Positions 6,940-14,429 are shown, counted from the first letter of the stretch. The stretch is DNA of 14,486 bases from VGWF01 sp964423465 (GCA_964423465.1 CAYRFK010000123.1:1-14486); one strand, 5' to 3'. Notes: a model not told the origin generated them from the sequence alone. A program made the numbers and translations.

Positions 6940-8286
6940 ATGCAAGCGAACCCTGATCAATCCAGGCGTGTCCGGAATCGGCTATCGGGCCCATCGTTCA
7001 TTCGCCGGGCGGGCGCCATCTGTGCACTGTTATGGTGGGGGGATGCCGGCGCCCAGGAGGTTCTTCTCCGCGAGGGGCAAACAAACTCTCTCCCCGGCAC
7101 ATTCACCGTTCCATTTGCCTTCTACAGCGATCTGCTTGGAGTGTGCGGTGGCGCGAGCATTGGCAATCGCGGGTTTCTGCAGCCGCAGGCGTCCGCCTTC
7201 GCGACGGTGATCGGATCGACCGAGGGATCGCTGTACGGATTCCTGATGCTCCGGGATCTCGAAGTTCCTCAAACCGACAGGCTGTTCATCAACAGCCAGC
7301 TGAATCTCGGTCGGTTCAGCGCGATCAATCTCTACCAGGACGGCAACCCGGATTTCCCCGACGGGCGCGCCGGCAGCCATGAATCCGATCCGGACGACTT
7401 CATCACGGGCGATGGGACGGATGTGAAAGCTTGGGCGCAGTTCGGCTACGTGCTCCCGATCGGGAGCGGCAGGGACGATCCGAAGTCCCGGCTTGTTCTG
7501 CGCGAAGGGTTGGTGGTGGAGGGGGCGCGCGACACGTCCGTGTGGAATCCATGGTGGAACGGATACACGCTCGTCGGAGTCAAGCCCTTCTACCGGAGTC
7601 AGCAGGTAGACACCGACGAGATCGGCGAGCAGGAGAGCGTGACGGCCGGATCCGAGTTCATCCTGAGGTACGAGAATACGGATTTCCACGAGAACCCGAG
7701 CCGCGGCAGTTTCCAGCAGTTGCGCTATGCAAAGGATTGGGGCGGGTTGGGAAGCACCGCTCCCTGGGAGACCGTGGACTTCCTGGCATCCAAGTACATA
7801 CCCCTCGCCCCCGGACCGCGCAGCCGCCAGCGCGTGCTTGCGCTCTCCCTGTGGTGGATCGACACGCCATCGTGGGAGCAATCGCACATGGAGGAAGGGG
7901 CGGAGGTGCTCCATCGCCCGCCCATCTATGCCGGAGCGACCCTCGGCGGAACGGAACGGATGCGGGGCTATTCCGAGGGCCGGTACAATGACCGCTCCGC
8001 GGTCTATTACGCGGCGGAATACCGGCACATTCCGGACTGGAATCCACTGGGGCGGGTTGGCTGGCTCAACCGCAGGAACGCGCACGTCCAGTGGATGCAG
8101 TACGTGGTGGGCGTCGAGGCAGGTCGGGTGGCGGACGAGTTCGACCTCGGGGAACTGCATTCGGAGATGAAGGTCGGCGGCATTCTGGGCCTGCGGTTCA
8201 TGGTGAACACGCTGGTCGTTCGTGCGGACATCGGTATTTCCGACGAGGGCGGTACGGTGCAGATGACGATCGATCAGCCATTCTGA
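6940..8286 (+). CDS. POTRA-less Omp85 (BamA/TamA-family) outer-membrane barrel
   Basis: 448 residues from ATG 6940. The ribosome site is weak (GAG at 6929-6931) and no better in-frame start precedes the signal, so the start is the least certain part. The signal has a long polar/basic n-region and a hydrophobic core ending 'DAGAQ' at about residue 39. Barrel-like strands begin almost at once ('FTVPFAFYSD'), leaving no room for a POTRA repeat. The Omp85 signature is at residues 337-356, with the M/V-R-G-Y motif as M341-R342-G343-Y344 after 'GGTE', followed by 'AVYYAAEYRHIPDW'. It ends in 'MTIDQPF', a C-terminal Phe signal. Full-size Omp85 proteins use POTRA domains to bind partners, so a bare barrel of this kind is a reduced member with unknown cargo. 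The stop shares TGATG with the porin start. Confidence 0.85.
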   Translation: MQANPDQSRRVRNRLSGPSFIRRAGAICALLWWGDAGAQEVLLREGQTNSLPGTFTVPFAFYSDLLGVCGGASIGNRGFLQPQASAFATVIGSTEGSLYGFLMLRDLEVPQTDRLFINSQLNLGRFSAINLYQDGNPDFPDGRAGSHESDPDDFITGDGTDVKAWAQFGYVLPIGSGRDDPKSRLVLREGLVVEGARDTSVWNPWWNGYTLVGVKPFYRSQQVDTDEIGEQESVTAGSEFILRYENTDFHENPSRGSFQQLRYAKDWGGLGSTAPWETVDFLASKYIPLAPGPRSRQRVLALSLWWIDTPSWEQSHMEEGAEVLHRPPIYAGATLGGTERMRGYSEGRYNDRSAVYYAAEYRHIPDWNPLGRVGWLNRRNAHVQWMQYVVGVEAGRVADEFDLGELHSEMKVGGILGLRFMVNTLVVRADIGISDEGGTVQMTIDQPF

Positions 8287-9653
8287 TGAGAACAACCCTC
8301 CTTGGCGGCATCGGCGGGGTCGCACTGTTGTGCCATCTGGCGCGGGGAGGCGTCTGCGCCGATGCGGAGGTTGCCGTTCCGCAGCCGGCGGAAAGCAATG
8401 CGCCAAGCGCCGCCGCGGAGGCCCCGGTTGGCGGGACGTCGGCTAAACCCCACGGTTCCGGCGGCTTGTTCTGGGGATTACGGTGGGACGACGGCCTGCG
8501 CTACGAGATCGGGAGCACGGCGAGGGTCGCCCGGGCGATGTCGCTCCATCCCGACCGCGACGTGCGGCCCCACTCCGGGAAGATCGGACTGAAACTTCAG
8601 TTGGACGCGGCGTCGTTCGAAACGGACGGGGAGGGAACCACGCAGGATCAGGGAGTCCGCCGGGCGCGTCTGTATACCAGCGGCCTGTTCTTCCTGATGG
8701 TCCCCATCTCGTACAAGCTGGAGGCCGAGGTCACCGACGAGGATTTCTACGTTCGGGAGGCCTATGTGTGGCTCGCGGAGATCCCCTACGTGCAGAACCT
8801 GAAGGTGGGCCACTTCAAGGCGCCGATGACTCTGGAAGGGCTCTCGTCCTCCTCGGATCTCCTGTTCCTCGAGCGGGCGGCGCCGGTCGAGGCGTTCAAT
8901 CCCGGCATTCTGTTCGGCATCCAGCCCGCGGGCATGAGTTCGGACAAGCGAAGGACCTGGGCGATCGGATGGTTTGCCAACGGAGGTCAGAATGACGTCT
9001 CCGAGGCTTCGCGCAGCCCGAGTCGGGCCATCGGCCGCCTGACGTGGCTGCCACGGCGCGAGGAAGGTGCGGACGGAGTGAACCTTATCCATGTGGGACT
9101 CAGCGGCCAGTACCTGTATTCGGATCGCCACGAGGTGCAGTTCCGGTCGAGGCCCGAGAACTACTTCGCGCCCCGGGTGGTGGACACCGAAACCCTGGAT
9201 GCCGAACAGGCCACAACGTGGGGTATTGAACTCGCGGTTCAGCGCGGCCCCCTGTCGGTCCAATCTGAATTCCTACAAGCGATCGTCGACCGGATCGACA
9301 ATTCCGATCTAGTGTTTCAGGGCAGCTACGTTGCGGCAAGCTGGCTGCTGACCGGCGAGAGTCGACCCTACAAGAATGCGTCGGGCGTGTTCGGCCGTGT
9401 GCAGCCGCGCAGGGAGTTCTCCCTTGGCACGCGGTCATTCGGCGCATGGGAATGCGTCACCCGGATTTCCCGTCTGGATCTCGACAGCGACGACGTGAAG
9501 GGCGGGACGATGGGCCTCGTGACCGTGGGACTCAACGGCTACATGAGCGAACGGTTCCGCATCGGGTTCGACTTCGCCACGGGGACCGTCGAGCGGGACG
9601 GGGCCGAGGAGGACCTCCAGATCATCGGGGGGCGCGTTCAGTATGACCTCTGA
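8286..9653 (+). CDS. OprO/OprP-type (phosphate-selective) porin family protein
   Basis: 455 residues; ATG 8286 overlaps the Omp85 stop by one base (TGATG), indicating translational re-initiation, and no separate ribosome site is obvious. The frame is open further upstream but those codons are the shadow of the Omp85 gene. Signal peptide residues 1-24 ('GGVCA' before D-A), then an Ala/Pro-rich linker to about residue 58. The barrel region carries the porin O/P hallmark: 'GVRRARLYTSGLFF' (from residue 123), 'YKLEAEVTDEDFYVREAYVW', 'VGHFKAPMTLEGLSSSSDL' and 'FLERAAPVEAF'. These match the conserved N-terminal strands of phosphate-selective porins, although selectivity for phosphate, pyrophosphate or another anion cannot be read from the sequence. 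It ends with 'GGRVQYDL'. Confidence 0.9.
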   Translation: MRTTLLGGIGGVALLCHLARGGVCADAEVAVPQPAESNAPSAAAEAPVGGTSAKPHGSGGLFWGLRWDDGLRYEIGSTARVARAMSLHPDRDVRPHSGKIGLKLQLDAASFETDGEGTTQDQGVRRARLYTSGLFFLMVPISYKLEAEVTDEDFYVREAYVWLAEIPYVQNLKVGHFKAPMTLEGLSSSSDLLFLERAAPVEAFNPGILFGIQPAGMSSDKRRTWAIGWFANGGQNDVSEASRSPSRAIGRLTWLPRREEGADGVNLIHVGLSGQYLYSDRHEVQFRSRPENYFAPRVVDTETLDAEQATTWGIELAVQRGPLSVQSEFLQAIVDRIDNSDLVFQGSYVAASWLLTGESRPYKNASGVFGRVQPRREFSLGTRSFGAWECVTRISRLDLDSDDVKGGTMGLVTVGLNGYMSERFRIGFDFATGTVERDGAEEDLQIIGGRVQYDL

Positions 9654-9678
9654 CGTGCTGAGAGTGGGGATCGTGGAG

Positions 9679-9972
9679 ATGAGCCCGGCAGCTTGGACGG
9701 GACTTATGATGGTTTGCGTCATATTGGCGGGTGGGCTTCCGATCACATTCTCGCTCGTACGGAATACCCGCAGCCCCCGCGAACGAGCCTTCGTCGTCCG
9801 TTCTGTGCTCTGGGCATGGGGAGGGTTGACGGTCGTGCTTGCGGCGATATGCCTACTTTCGGGGCCGTACACGTACGCATTGCTTGTGATCTACCTGTTG
9901 CAGTTGCCTGTCTTGGCGTACCGCATGACGGTGAGGCAGATGCTGATCCGGGAGTCCGAGTGTGGCCGATGA
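9679..9972 (+). CDS. Small three-helix inner-membrane protein, function unknown
   Basis: 97 residues from ATG 9679. GGGGA at 9666-9670 is 8 bases upstream. An earlier in-frame ATG at 9643 would add 12 residues and overlap the porin by 11 bases, and cannot be excluded. Helices are seen at about residues 5-26, 40-60 and 63-83. The first loop carries several Arg ('RNTRSPRER') and the tail is basic ('YRMTVRQMLIRE'), so by the positive-inside rule both the first loop and C-terminus may be cytoplasmic, which would fit only if one hydrophobic segment is not a full crossing. I do not recognise the family. It sits between the porin and the patatin autotransporter genes, 21 bases before the latter. Confidence 0.72.
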   Translation: MSPAAWTGLMMVCVILAGGLPITFSLVRNTRSPRERAFVVRSVLWAWGGLTVVLAAICLLSGPYTYALLVIYLLQLPVLAYRMTVRQMLIRESECGR

Positions 9973-9993
9973 ACGTGGAGGAGCGTGTTTCCC

Positions 9994-12213
9994 ATGAAGA
10001 ATCGCTTTGAAGCAGCCAGGCTCGTGGCCTTGGCGATCCTCCTGTCGACTTCGGTCGCGCCCGCGGATCCGGCACCCGAGGATTCGGGGGGGGGCGCATC
10101 CCGGAGGCCGAGGATCGGCCTTGCACTTGGCGGCGGCGGGGCGTTGGGGATCGCGCATGTCGGGGTCTTGCGCGTGCTGGAGGAGATGCGCATTCCCGTG
10201 GACTACATCGCCGGCACCAGCATGGGCTCCATCATTGGTGGACTGTATGCCTCCGGCATGTCCCCCGACGAGATCCAGGCATTCCTTGAAAAGCTCGATT
10301 GGGTGGACGTGATGAGCGACAACACCCCGCGAGGTGATCTCTACTTCCGCCGAAAGCAGGACGACCGGCGGTACATGATCGAGTTGGGCCTCCAAGGGCG
10401 CTCCATCCGGATGGGCACCGGTGTCGCGGCCGGGCAGAAATTCAACAACGAGATGCAATTCATAACGCTGCGCTCGGCGGCGGTGACCAATTTCAACGAA
10501 CTGCCGATTCCGTACCGCGCCGTTGCGACGGACCTGGCCAGCGGACAGAAATATGTCATGGATCATGGCAGCCTTGCGACGGCGATGCGCGCGAGCATGG
10601 CCGTGCCGGGCGTGTTCACTCCTGTGGAGATGGATGGCCGGATTCTGATCGACGGAGGGGTGGTCGACAACCTGCCCGTCGACGTCGCCAAGGAGATGGG
10701 AGCGGATGTCGTCATCGCCGTGGACGTCGGCTCGGATGCGGATGTGGTCGACAAGGAGAGCCTCCGGTCGCTTGGCGGAATTCTGGGGCGAACCTATACC
10801 ATCGCGCAGCGGCCGGGGCAGGTCGCGATGTTCCGCCGGGCCGACATCGGCATCCAGCCGGCCCTCGCCGGCTTCACGGCCTCCCAGTTCGAGCGCGTTC
10901 GTGAGCTGGTTCCGAAGGGGGAGAAGGCGGCCCGCGATCTTGCGGCCCGTCTGTCGCGCTACAGCGTCAGCGAAGAGGAGTTTCAGAAACACCTGGCGAG
11001 GCAACGCCGTCCTCAGCCGCAGGGTGTCCGGATTCAGGCGATTAAGATCTCCGGGAATCGGCGCGTGTCCGAGGAAGCGATCCGGGGGCGGATCCGCAGC
11101 GAACCCGGAACGCCGCTGGATTTGCCCACCGTGCGCCGGGACCTGAAGCGCGTGTACGGCCTCGGGGAGTTCTCCCAGGTGCTGGCGAAGGTGAGGCCGG
11201 TCGGCGATGGGCTGAGCCTGCTGGAGTACGCTGCGATGGAGAAGCCGTGGGGGCCGCTCTATCTCAAGTATGGCGTCCAACTCCGCTCGGACTTCGACAA
11301 GGACGCTGACTGGCGCATGCTGATCAATGTGACCCGGATGAGCCTCAACCGGCTCGGGGCGGAATGGCGCAACGAGATCGAGTTCGGCAGCACGCAGCGG
11401 GTCTTCTCCGAGTTCTATCAACCGCTCAGCGCGAGAGGATGGATGTTCCTGGCCCCCAATGCCGAGTATGTATCCGACATACAGGACGTCTATCGCGAAG
11501 ACGAACGCATCGCGGAGTATGATGTCGACCGCTTCATCGGGCGCTTCGACCTGGGCGTGCAACTTCGTCAGTATGCCGAGCTTCGGGTGGGCCCCTTCTG
11601 GGGATCCGGAAAGGGCCGGACCTCAACCGGAGCCTCCGAACTGCCGGAGATTGACGAGACGTTCGGCGGATGGGCGTTCAAGATCCAGGCGGATCGCAGG
11701 GATCGGACCCTGTTCCCCCGCACGGGCTATTTGTTCTCACTGCAAGGCGAGTTCGCCGAGGAGTACATGGGCACGGACGGGTCGTATGACAGGATGTATG
11801 GCGTCGCGCGTCAGTACTTCTCCAGAGGTGACCACTTCTTCGTTCTGGGCGGCGAAGGCGGAAGCAGCCTCGGAACGGACTTGCCGGCCTACGCCCAGTA
11901 CAGAATCGGCGGGCCGCAGGGCTTCTCCGGGCTCAAGGAGGACCAGTTCCGAGGCTCCCATCTTGCCGCCGCCACGGTCGGCTACAGCTATCGCTTCGCC
12001 GCATTGCCGTCGTCGGTGGGAAGCGGTGTCTACGCCGTGACGCGTTTTGATGTTGGAAATGTGTGGGATGACGAGATCGATACCGATGACCTGCGCTACG
12101 GGTTCGCGGCCGGGGTCTGTCTCGACACGGTCATCGGCCCGATCTATCTGCTTCACGGCCGCGCAGACGGCGGTTTCAGCTGCACCTATTTCTCGCTCGG
12201 TGCCTACTTCTGA
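9994..12213 (+). CDS. PlpD-type (type Vd) patatin-like phospholipase autotransporter
   Basis: 739 residues from ATG 9994, with GGAGGAG at 9977-9983; a GTG at 9985 is too close to that site. Signal peptide about 1-24 ('VALAILLSTSVAPA'). Patatin domain residues 40-330: oxyanion-hole glycines 'LGGGGALGIAHVGVL' from residue 45, nucleophile Ser76 in 'GTSMG', and catalytic Asp220 in 'LIDGGVVDNLP'. Both dyad residues are therefore present. A POTRA-like domain follows at about 346-420 ('IQAIKISGNRRVSEEAIRGR'), then a C-terminal barrel to the last residue Phe739. The barrel contains the Omp85-like 'GGPQGFSG' around residue 638 and 'LAAATVGYSYRF'. This order and length match Pseudomonas PlpD (about 728 residues), the prototype of type Vd secretion, in which the barrel exports its own lipase. 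It would act on membrane phospholipids at the cell surface or outside. Confidence 0.93.
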   Translation: MKNRFEAARLVALAILLSTSVAPADPAPEDSGGGASRRPRIGLALGGGGALGIAHVGVLRVLEEMRIPVDYIAGTSMGSIIGGLYASGMSPDEIQAFLEKLDWVDVMSDNTPRGDLYFRRKQDDRRYMIELGLQGRSIRMGTGVAAGQKFNNEMQFITLRSAAVTNFNELPIPYRAVATDLASGQKYVMDHGSLATAMRASMAVPGVFTPVEMDGRILIDGGVVDNLPVDVAKEMGADVVIAVDVGSDADVVDKESLRSLGGILGRTYTIAQRPGQVAMFRRADIGIQPALAGFTASQFERVRELVPKGEKAARDLAARLSRYSVSEEEFQKHLARQRRPQPQGVRIQAIKISGNRRVSEEAIRGRIRSEPGTPLDLPTVRRDLKRVYGLGEFSQVLAKVRPVGDGLSLLEYAAMEKPWGPLYLKYGVQLRSDFDKDADWRMLINVTRMSLNRLGAEWRNEIEFGSTQRVFSEFYQPLSARGWMFLAPNAEYVSDIQDVYREDERIAEYDVDRFIGRFDLGVQLRQYAELRVGPFWGSGKGRTSTGASELPEIDETFGGWAFKIQADRRDRTLFPRTGYLFSLQGEFAEEYMGTDGSYDRMYGVARQYFSRGDHFFVLGGEGGSSLGTDLPAYAQYRIGGPQGFSGLKEDQFRGSHLAAATVGYSYRFAALPSSVGSGVYAVTRFDVGNVWDDEIDTDDLRYGFAAGVCLDTVIGPIYLLHGRADGGFSCTYFSLGAYF

Positions 12214-12407
12214 CCACAACGTGATACTCATGAAAAGCCCTGGAGTTCGTGCGTGCGGCGCAGCCGCTGTCCCCGGCAATCTGTCGGACTCGTCAGACGG
12301 CTGCTCTCGCGAACCGCCGGCCGGCAACGCAAAATGTTTCGAGATGGGTTGGTCCACTGTTACACAATTGGAATTCGGGCGCGGAATCCCGACACAGGAT
12401 ACGTCTT
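12214..12407 (+). promoter_or_regulatory. Spacer upstream of cmoA, probable promoter region
   Basis: 194 bases without a supported gene, the longest spacer before the 3' end, so a new transcription unit may begin here. A small 5-bp hairpin (12255-12259 with 12263-12267) lies near its start. The last 70 bases are less GC-rich (around 12328-12375, including TTACACAATTGGAATTC), as expected of a promoter, but I see no pair of hexamers close to the sigma-70 consensus. AGGA at 12396-12399 is the ribosome site of cmoA. The cmoA frame is open back to 12249, but those codons encode nothing family-like. Confidence 0.35.
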
Positions 12408-13133
12408 ATGAGCCAAGACAAGCTGTTCGATGACAAGAGGGATCTGATCCAGGATTTCGATTTCGGCAAGGCCACCGCGAACGTGTTTGACGACATGCTC
12501 GATCGGTCGGTGCCGTTCTACCAGGAGATCCAGAGGATGACCGGCGAACTCTGCACGGATTTCGCCGTTCCTGGCACCAACCTCTACGATCTGGGTTGCT
12601 CGACATGCACGACATTCATGGCCATCGAGCACTGCATTCCGCCCGACGTGACATGCATCGGGCTCGACTCATCCCCCGAGATGCTGGCGAAGGCGCGGGA
12701 GAAACTGGAGCAGAGAGGCTTCTCGCGCCCCTTCCGGCTTCTGCAGTCCGACCTGAACGGCGGGGTGAACATCGAGAACGCATCGGTGGTCATCCTCACC
12801 CTGACGCTGCAGTTTGTCCGCCCGTTGTACCGTGCACGGCTGATCCAGAGCATCGCCGACGGCCTGAACGAGGGCGGATGCCTCTTCCTGGTGGAGAAGG
12901 TCCTCACGGAGAACTCGACCATCAACCGGCTCTTCATCAAGCACTACTACGAGATGAAGAAGCGCAACGGGTACAGCGAACTGGAGATCGCCCAGAAGCG
13001 CGAGGCCCTTGAAAATGTCCTGATTCCCTACCAGTACGACGAGAACCGCAAATTGCTCCTCGACCATGGGTTCAAGGCCTGCGACGTGTTCTTCCGCTGG
13101 TACAATTTTTGCGGGATTCTGGCGATCAAATGA
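12408..13133 (+). CDS. cmoA: Carboxy-S-adenosyl-L-methionine synthase CmoA
   Basis: 241 residues from ATG 12408 (AGGA 12396-12399, spacing 8); E. coli CmoA has 247. The enzyme converts SAM and prephenate to carboxy-SAM, which CmoB normally uses to make the cmo5U wobble base of tRNA. Alignment by eye to E. coli CmoA is strong: 'VFDDMLDRSVPFY', SAM motif 'YDLGCS' (residues 60-65; E. coli has YDLGCS too), acidic Asp87 in 'GLDSSPEM', 'ENASVVILTLTLQF', and the diagnostic 'NGYSELEIAQKR' followed by L-E-N-V. Arg198 is the equivalent of E. coli Arg199, which holds the carboxylate and separates CmoA from ordinary methyltransferases. One difference is 'CSTCTTF' where E. coli has C-S-L-G-A-A-T. No cmoB follows; instead its stop overlaps the start of a membrane methyltransferase gene (ATGA 13130-13133). 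Confidence 0.95.
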   Translation: MSQDKLFDDKRDLIQDFDFGKATANVFDDMLDRSVPFYQEIQRMTGELCTDFAVPGTNLYDLGCSTCTTFMAIEHCIPPDVTCIGLDSSPEMLAKAREKLEQRGFSRPFRLLQSDLNGGVNIENASVVILTLTLQFVRPLYRARLIQSIADGLNEGGCLFLVEKVLTENSTINRLFIKHYYEMKKRNGYSELEIAQKREALENVLIPYQYDENRKLLLDHGFKACDVFFRWYNFCGILAIK

Positions 13134-13930
13134 GTGGAATGCCCGAAGCATCGGAACCGCCTCCCGTGGCATCGAATCCGCCTTCGAACTGGCTGGTGGC
13201 TTCCGGGAACTTTTTCTTCCGTGTTCGCAACGGGCTGTTCCCGGCCGTCTTTGTCCTGGTGCTGCTGTTCGTGCGTCCGGAGCAGTTTCTCGGCAGCCGT
13301 GAACTGGACGGCATCGTCATGGCTGCCGGCATGCTCGTCGCCATGCTGGGGCAGGGGTTCCGCTTGCTGGTGATCGGCTATGCCTACATCGAACGGGGCG
13401 GCAGGAACCGGCAGGTTTACGCATCGAAGTTGGTGGTCGCCGGCCTCTACGCGCATTCGCGGAACCCGATGTATGTCGGGAATTTCATGATCGCTTGCGG
13501 GGTGAGCATGGTTTTTGGATCGCCGTGGCTGTACTTCCTCGTGGTGCCCTTCTTCGCCTACGTCTACGCGGCCATCGTGGCGGCGGAGGAGCGGTATCTG
13601 CTGGGGAAGTTCGGAGCGGACTATGAGGCCTACCGGTCGCAGGTGAACCGCTACCTGCCCGATCTTCGAGGGCTGCATGCGACGTTGCGGGGGCACCGTT
13701 TTCAGTGGAAGAAGGCCCTGAGCAAGGAACATGGCACGCTGTTTGCCACCTGCGTGGGACTTGTCGGCGTAACGATCTGGAAGATGTACTGGATTCAGGG
13801 CTGGGATGCGGCACGGACCGATATTCTTCAACGGAGTTGGGTGTTCCTTCCGCTGGTCATCGCGTACGGGATTGTCCGCCTTCTCAAGCGAACGGGCCGG
13901 CTGAAGGAATCGAACGGTGGTGCAGTATGA
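13130..13930 (+). CDS. Membrane methyltransferase, isoprenylcysteine/phospholipid methyltransferase superfamily
   Basis: 266 residues from ATG 13130, which overlaps the cmoA stop (ATGA). A second ATG at 13139 is possible; the TTG at 13109 lies inside cmoA and is unlikely. Hydrophobic segments at about residues 34-49, 63-83, 120-150 (probably two), 203-222 and 238-254 make a five- or six-pass protein. The superfamily motifs are present: 'YAHSRNPMYVGN' (R111-N112-P113, the position of R-H/N-P-x-Y) and the paired Glu E153-E154 in 'AAEERYLLGKFGADYEAYR' followed by 'VNRYLPDL'. Known members methylate prenylated cysteine carboxyls or phosphatidylethanolamine at the membrane with SAM. The true acceptor is unknown here. 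Compared with minimal bacterial members (about 160-220 residues), it has an extra C-terminal membrane region after the motif block. Coupling to cmoA suggests a functional link. Confidence 0.88.
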   Translation: MSGMPEASEPPPVASNPPSNWLVASGNFFFRVRNGLFPAVFVLVLLFVRPEQFLGSRELDGIVMAAGMLVAMLGQGFRLLVIGYAYIERGGRNRQVYASKLVVAGLYAHSRNPMYVGNFMIACGVSMVFGSPWLYFLVVPFFAYVYAAIVAAEERYLLGKFGADYEAYRSQVNRYLPDLRGLHATLRGHRFQWKKALSKEHGTLFATCVGLVGVTIWKMYWIQGWDAARTDILQRSWVFLPLVIAYGIVRLLKRTGRLKESNGGAV

Positions 13931-14245
13931 CGACGAAAACTGGAGTGGAGCGGGATGCGGCGCGAACCCAGCCCGAACCGCGCGGAAGGAGTGCGACTTT
14001 GATGCCACGTTCCATGATTGGGAGGAGCCCGGATTTGCGAAAGTAATCCGGCGCGGGCAGGTGGGCGGGTCCTGGTCTGCCCGCCGCCTCCATTGCATCC
14101 GAGAACGGCAACGATCGCCTTGGTGGTCGCGCTTCACGGAACGCTGGATTGCCGACGACTGTGGCGATATCAAAGGCCTGCTCTATCGCGAGGACGGCGG
14201 AAGCGTGCTGATGCGCAGTCATGCTCTCTTGAAGCCACCCTTCGT
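13931..14245 (+). other. Gene-free stretch, possibly degraded or repeat DNA
   Basis: About 315 bases with no convincing gene. A 39-codon frame (13927-14046) starts at an ATGA overlap with the methyltransferase stop, but its Arg/Pro/Thr-rich product resembles nothing and it may be the stump of a gene cut by recombination. Frames covering 13917-14279 and 14018-14401 give low-complexity, Arg/Trp/Cys-rich translations typical of non-coding GC-rich DNA. A stem of 6 bp (14065-14070 with 14081-14086, 10-base loop) lies in the middle. The stretch around 14135-14205 has the look of a dispersed intergenic repeat, which cannot be confirmed from one copy. Confidence 0.4.
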
Positions 14246-14401
14246 CGTCTGTCCCCGAGCGGCGAGGACCTGTCGCTGACTCGCAAGCTCGTCGAGGCCG
14301 GGAAGATCCTGGACATCCGGGTCGTCGACCACGTCATCGTGGGCCGGGGCCAGAGCGATTTCTTCAGCCTGCGCGAGTCCGGGATGGTGAGCTTCGAGTG
14401 A
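14246..14401 (+). pseudogene. radC: radC 3' remnant (truncated JAB/MPN domain)
   Basis: The last about 50 codons of the frame ending at TGA 14399-14401 read as the C-terminus of RadC: 'LSPSGEDLSLTRKLVEAG' followed by 'KILDIRVVDHVIVGRG' and 'FFSLRESGMVSFE'. Intact RadC proteins have H-N-H-P-S-G just before this segment as the metal-binding part of the JAMM site, plus a helix-hairpin-helix region. Here the sequence before L-S-P-S-G-E-D (upstream of about 14249) has no RadC similarity in any of the three forward frames, so HxH, the catalytic Glu and the N-terminus are all gone. Only the Asp of the S-x-x-D part of the motif remains. This is best read as a remnant left by deletion, insertion or recombination, not as a working gene. 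Family identity of the fragment is confident. Confidence 0.82.
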
Positions 14402-14426
14402 ACAAGGCGGCTCTGCCGCCGTTCAC
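14398..14426 (+). terminator. Hairpin at the radC remnant stop codon
   Basis: Inverted repeat of 12 paired bases: GTGAAC (14398-14403) with GTTCAC (14421-14426), and GGCGGC (14406-14411) with GCCGCC (14415-14420), around a 3-base loop, with a two-base AA bulge on the 5' side. It overlaps the TGA of the radC remnant. No T-run follows, so its role as a terminator is uncertain; it may belong to the palindrome cluster that continues downstream. Confidence 0.45.
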
Positions 14427-14429
14427 CCT

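Noticed and set aside
8091..8285. N-terminal extension of the porin gene
   Set aside because: These codons are the out-of-frame shadow of the Omp85 gene; the signal peptide starts at 8286.
7030..8406. 458-codon open frame on the minus strand
   Set aside because: Antisense to the Omp85 gene and porin start; no family-like motif.
9853..11562. 569-codon open frame on the minus strand
   Set aside because: It is the antisense shadow of the patatin autotransporter gene, whose catalytic motifs and signal peptide are unmistakable on the + strand; its product is rich in His, Arg, Asp and Gln as expected from reversed GC-rich codons.
13917..14279. 120-codon + strand open frame after the methyltransferase gene
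   Set aside because: No ribosome site, overlap with the methyltransferase 3' end and a Trp/Arg/Cys-rich product without recognisable features; the radC similarity is in a different frame.
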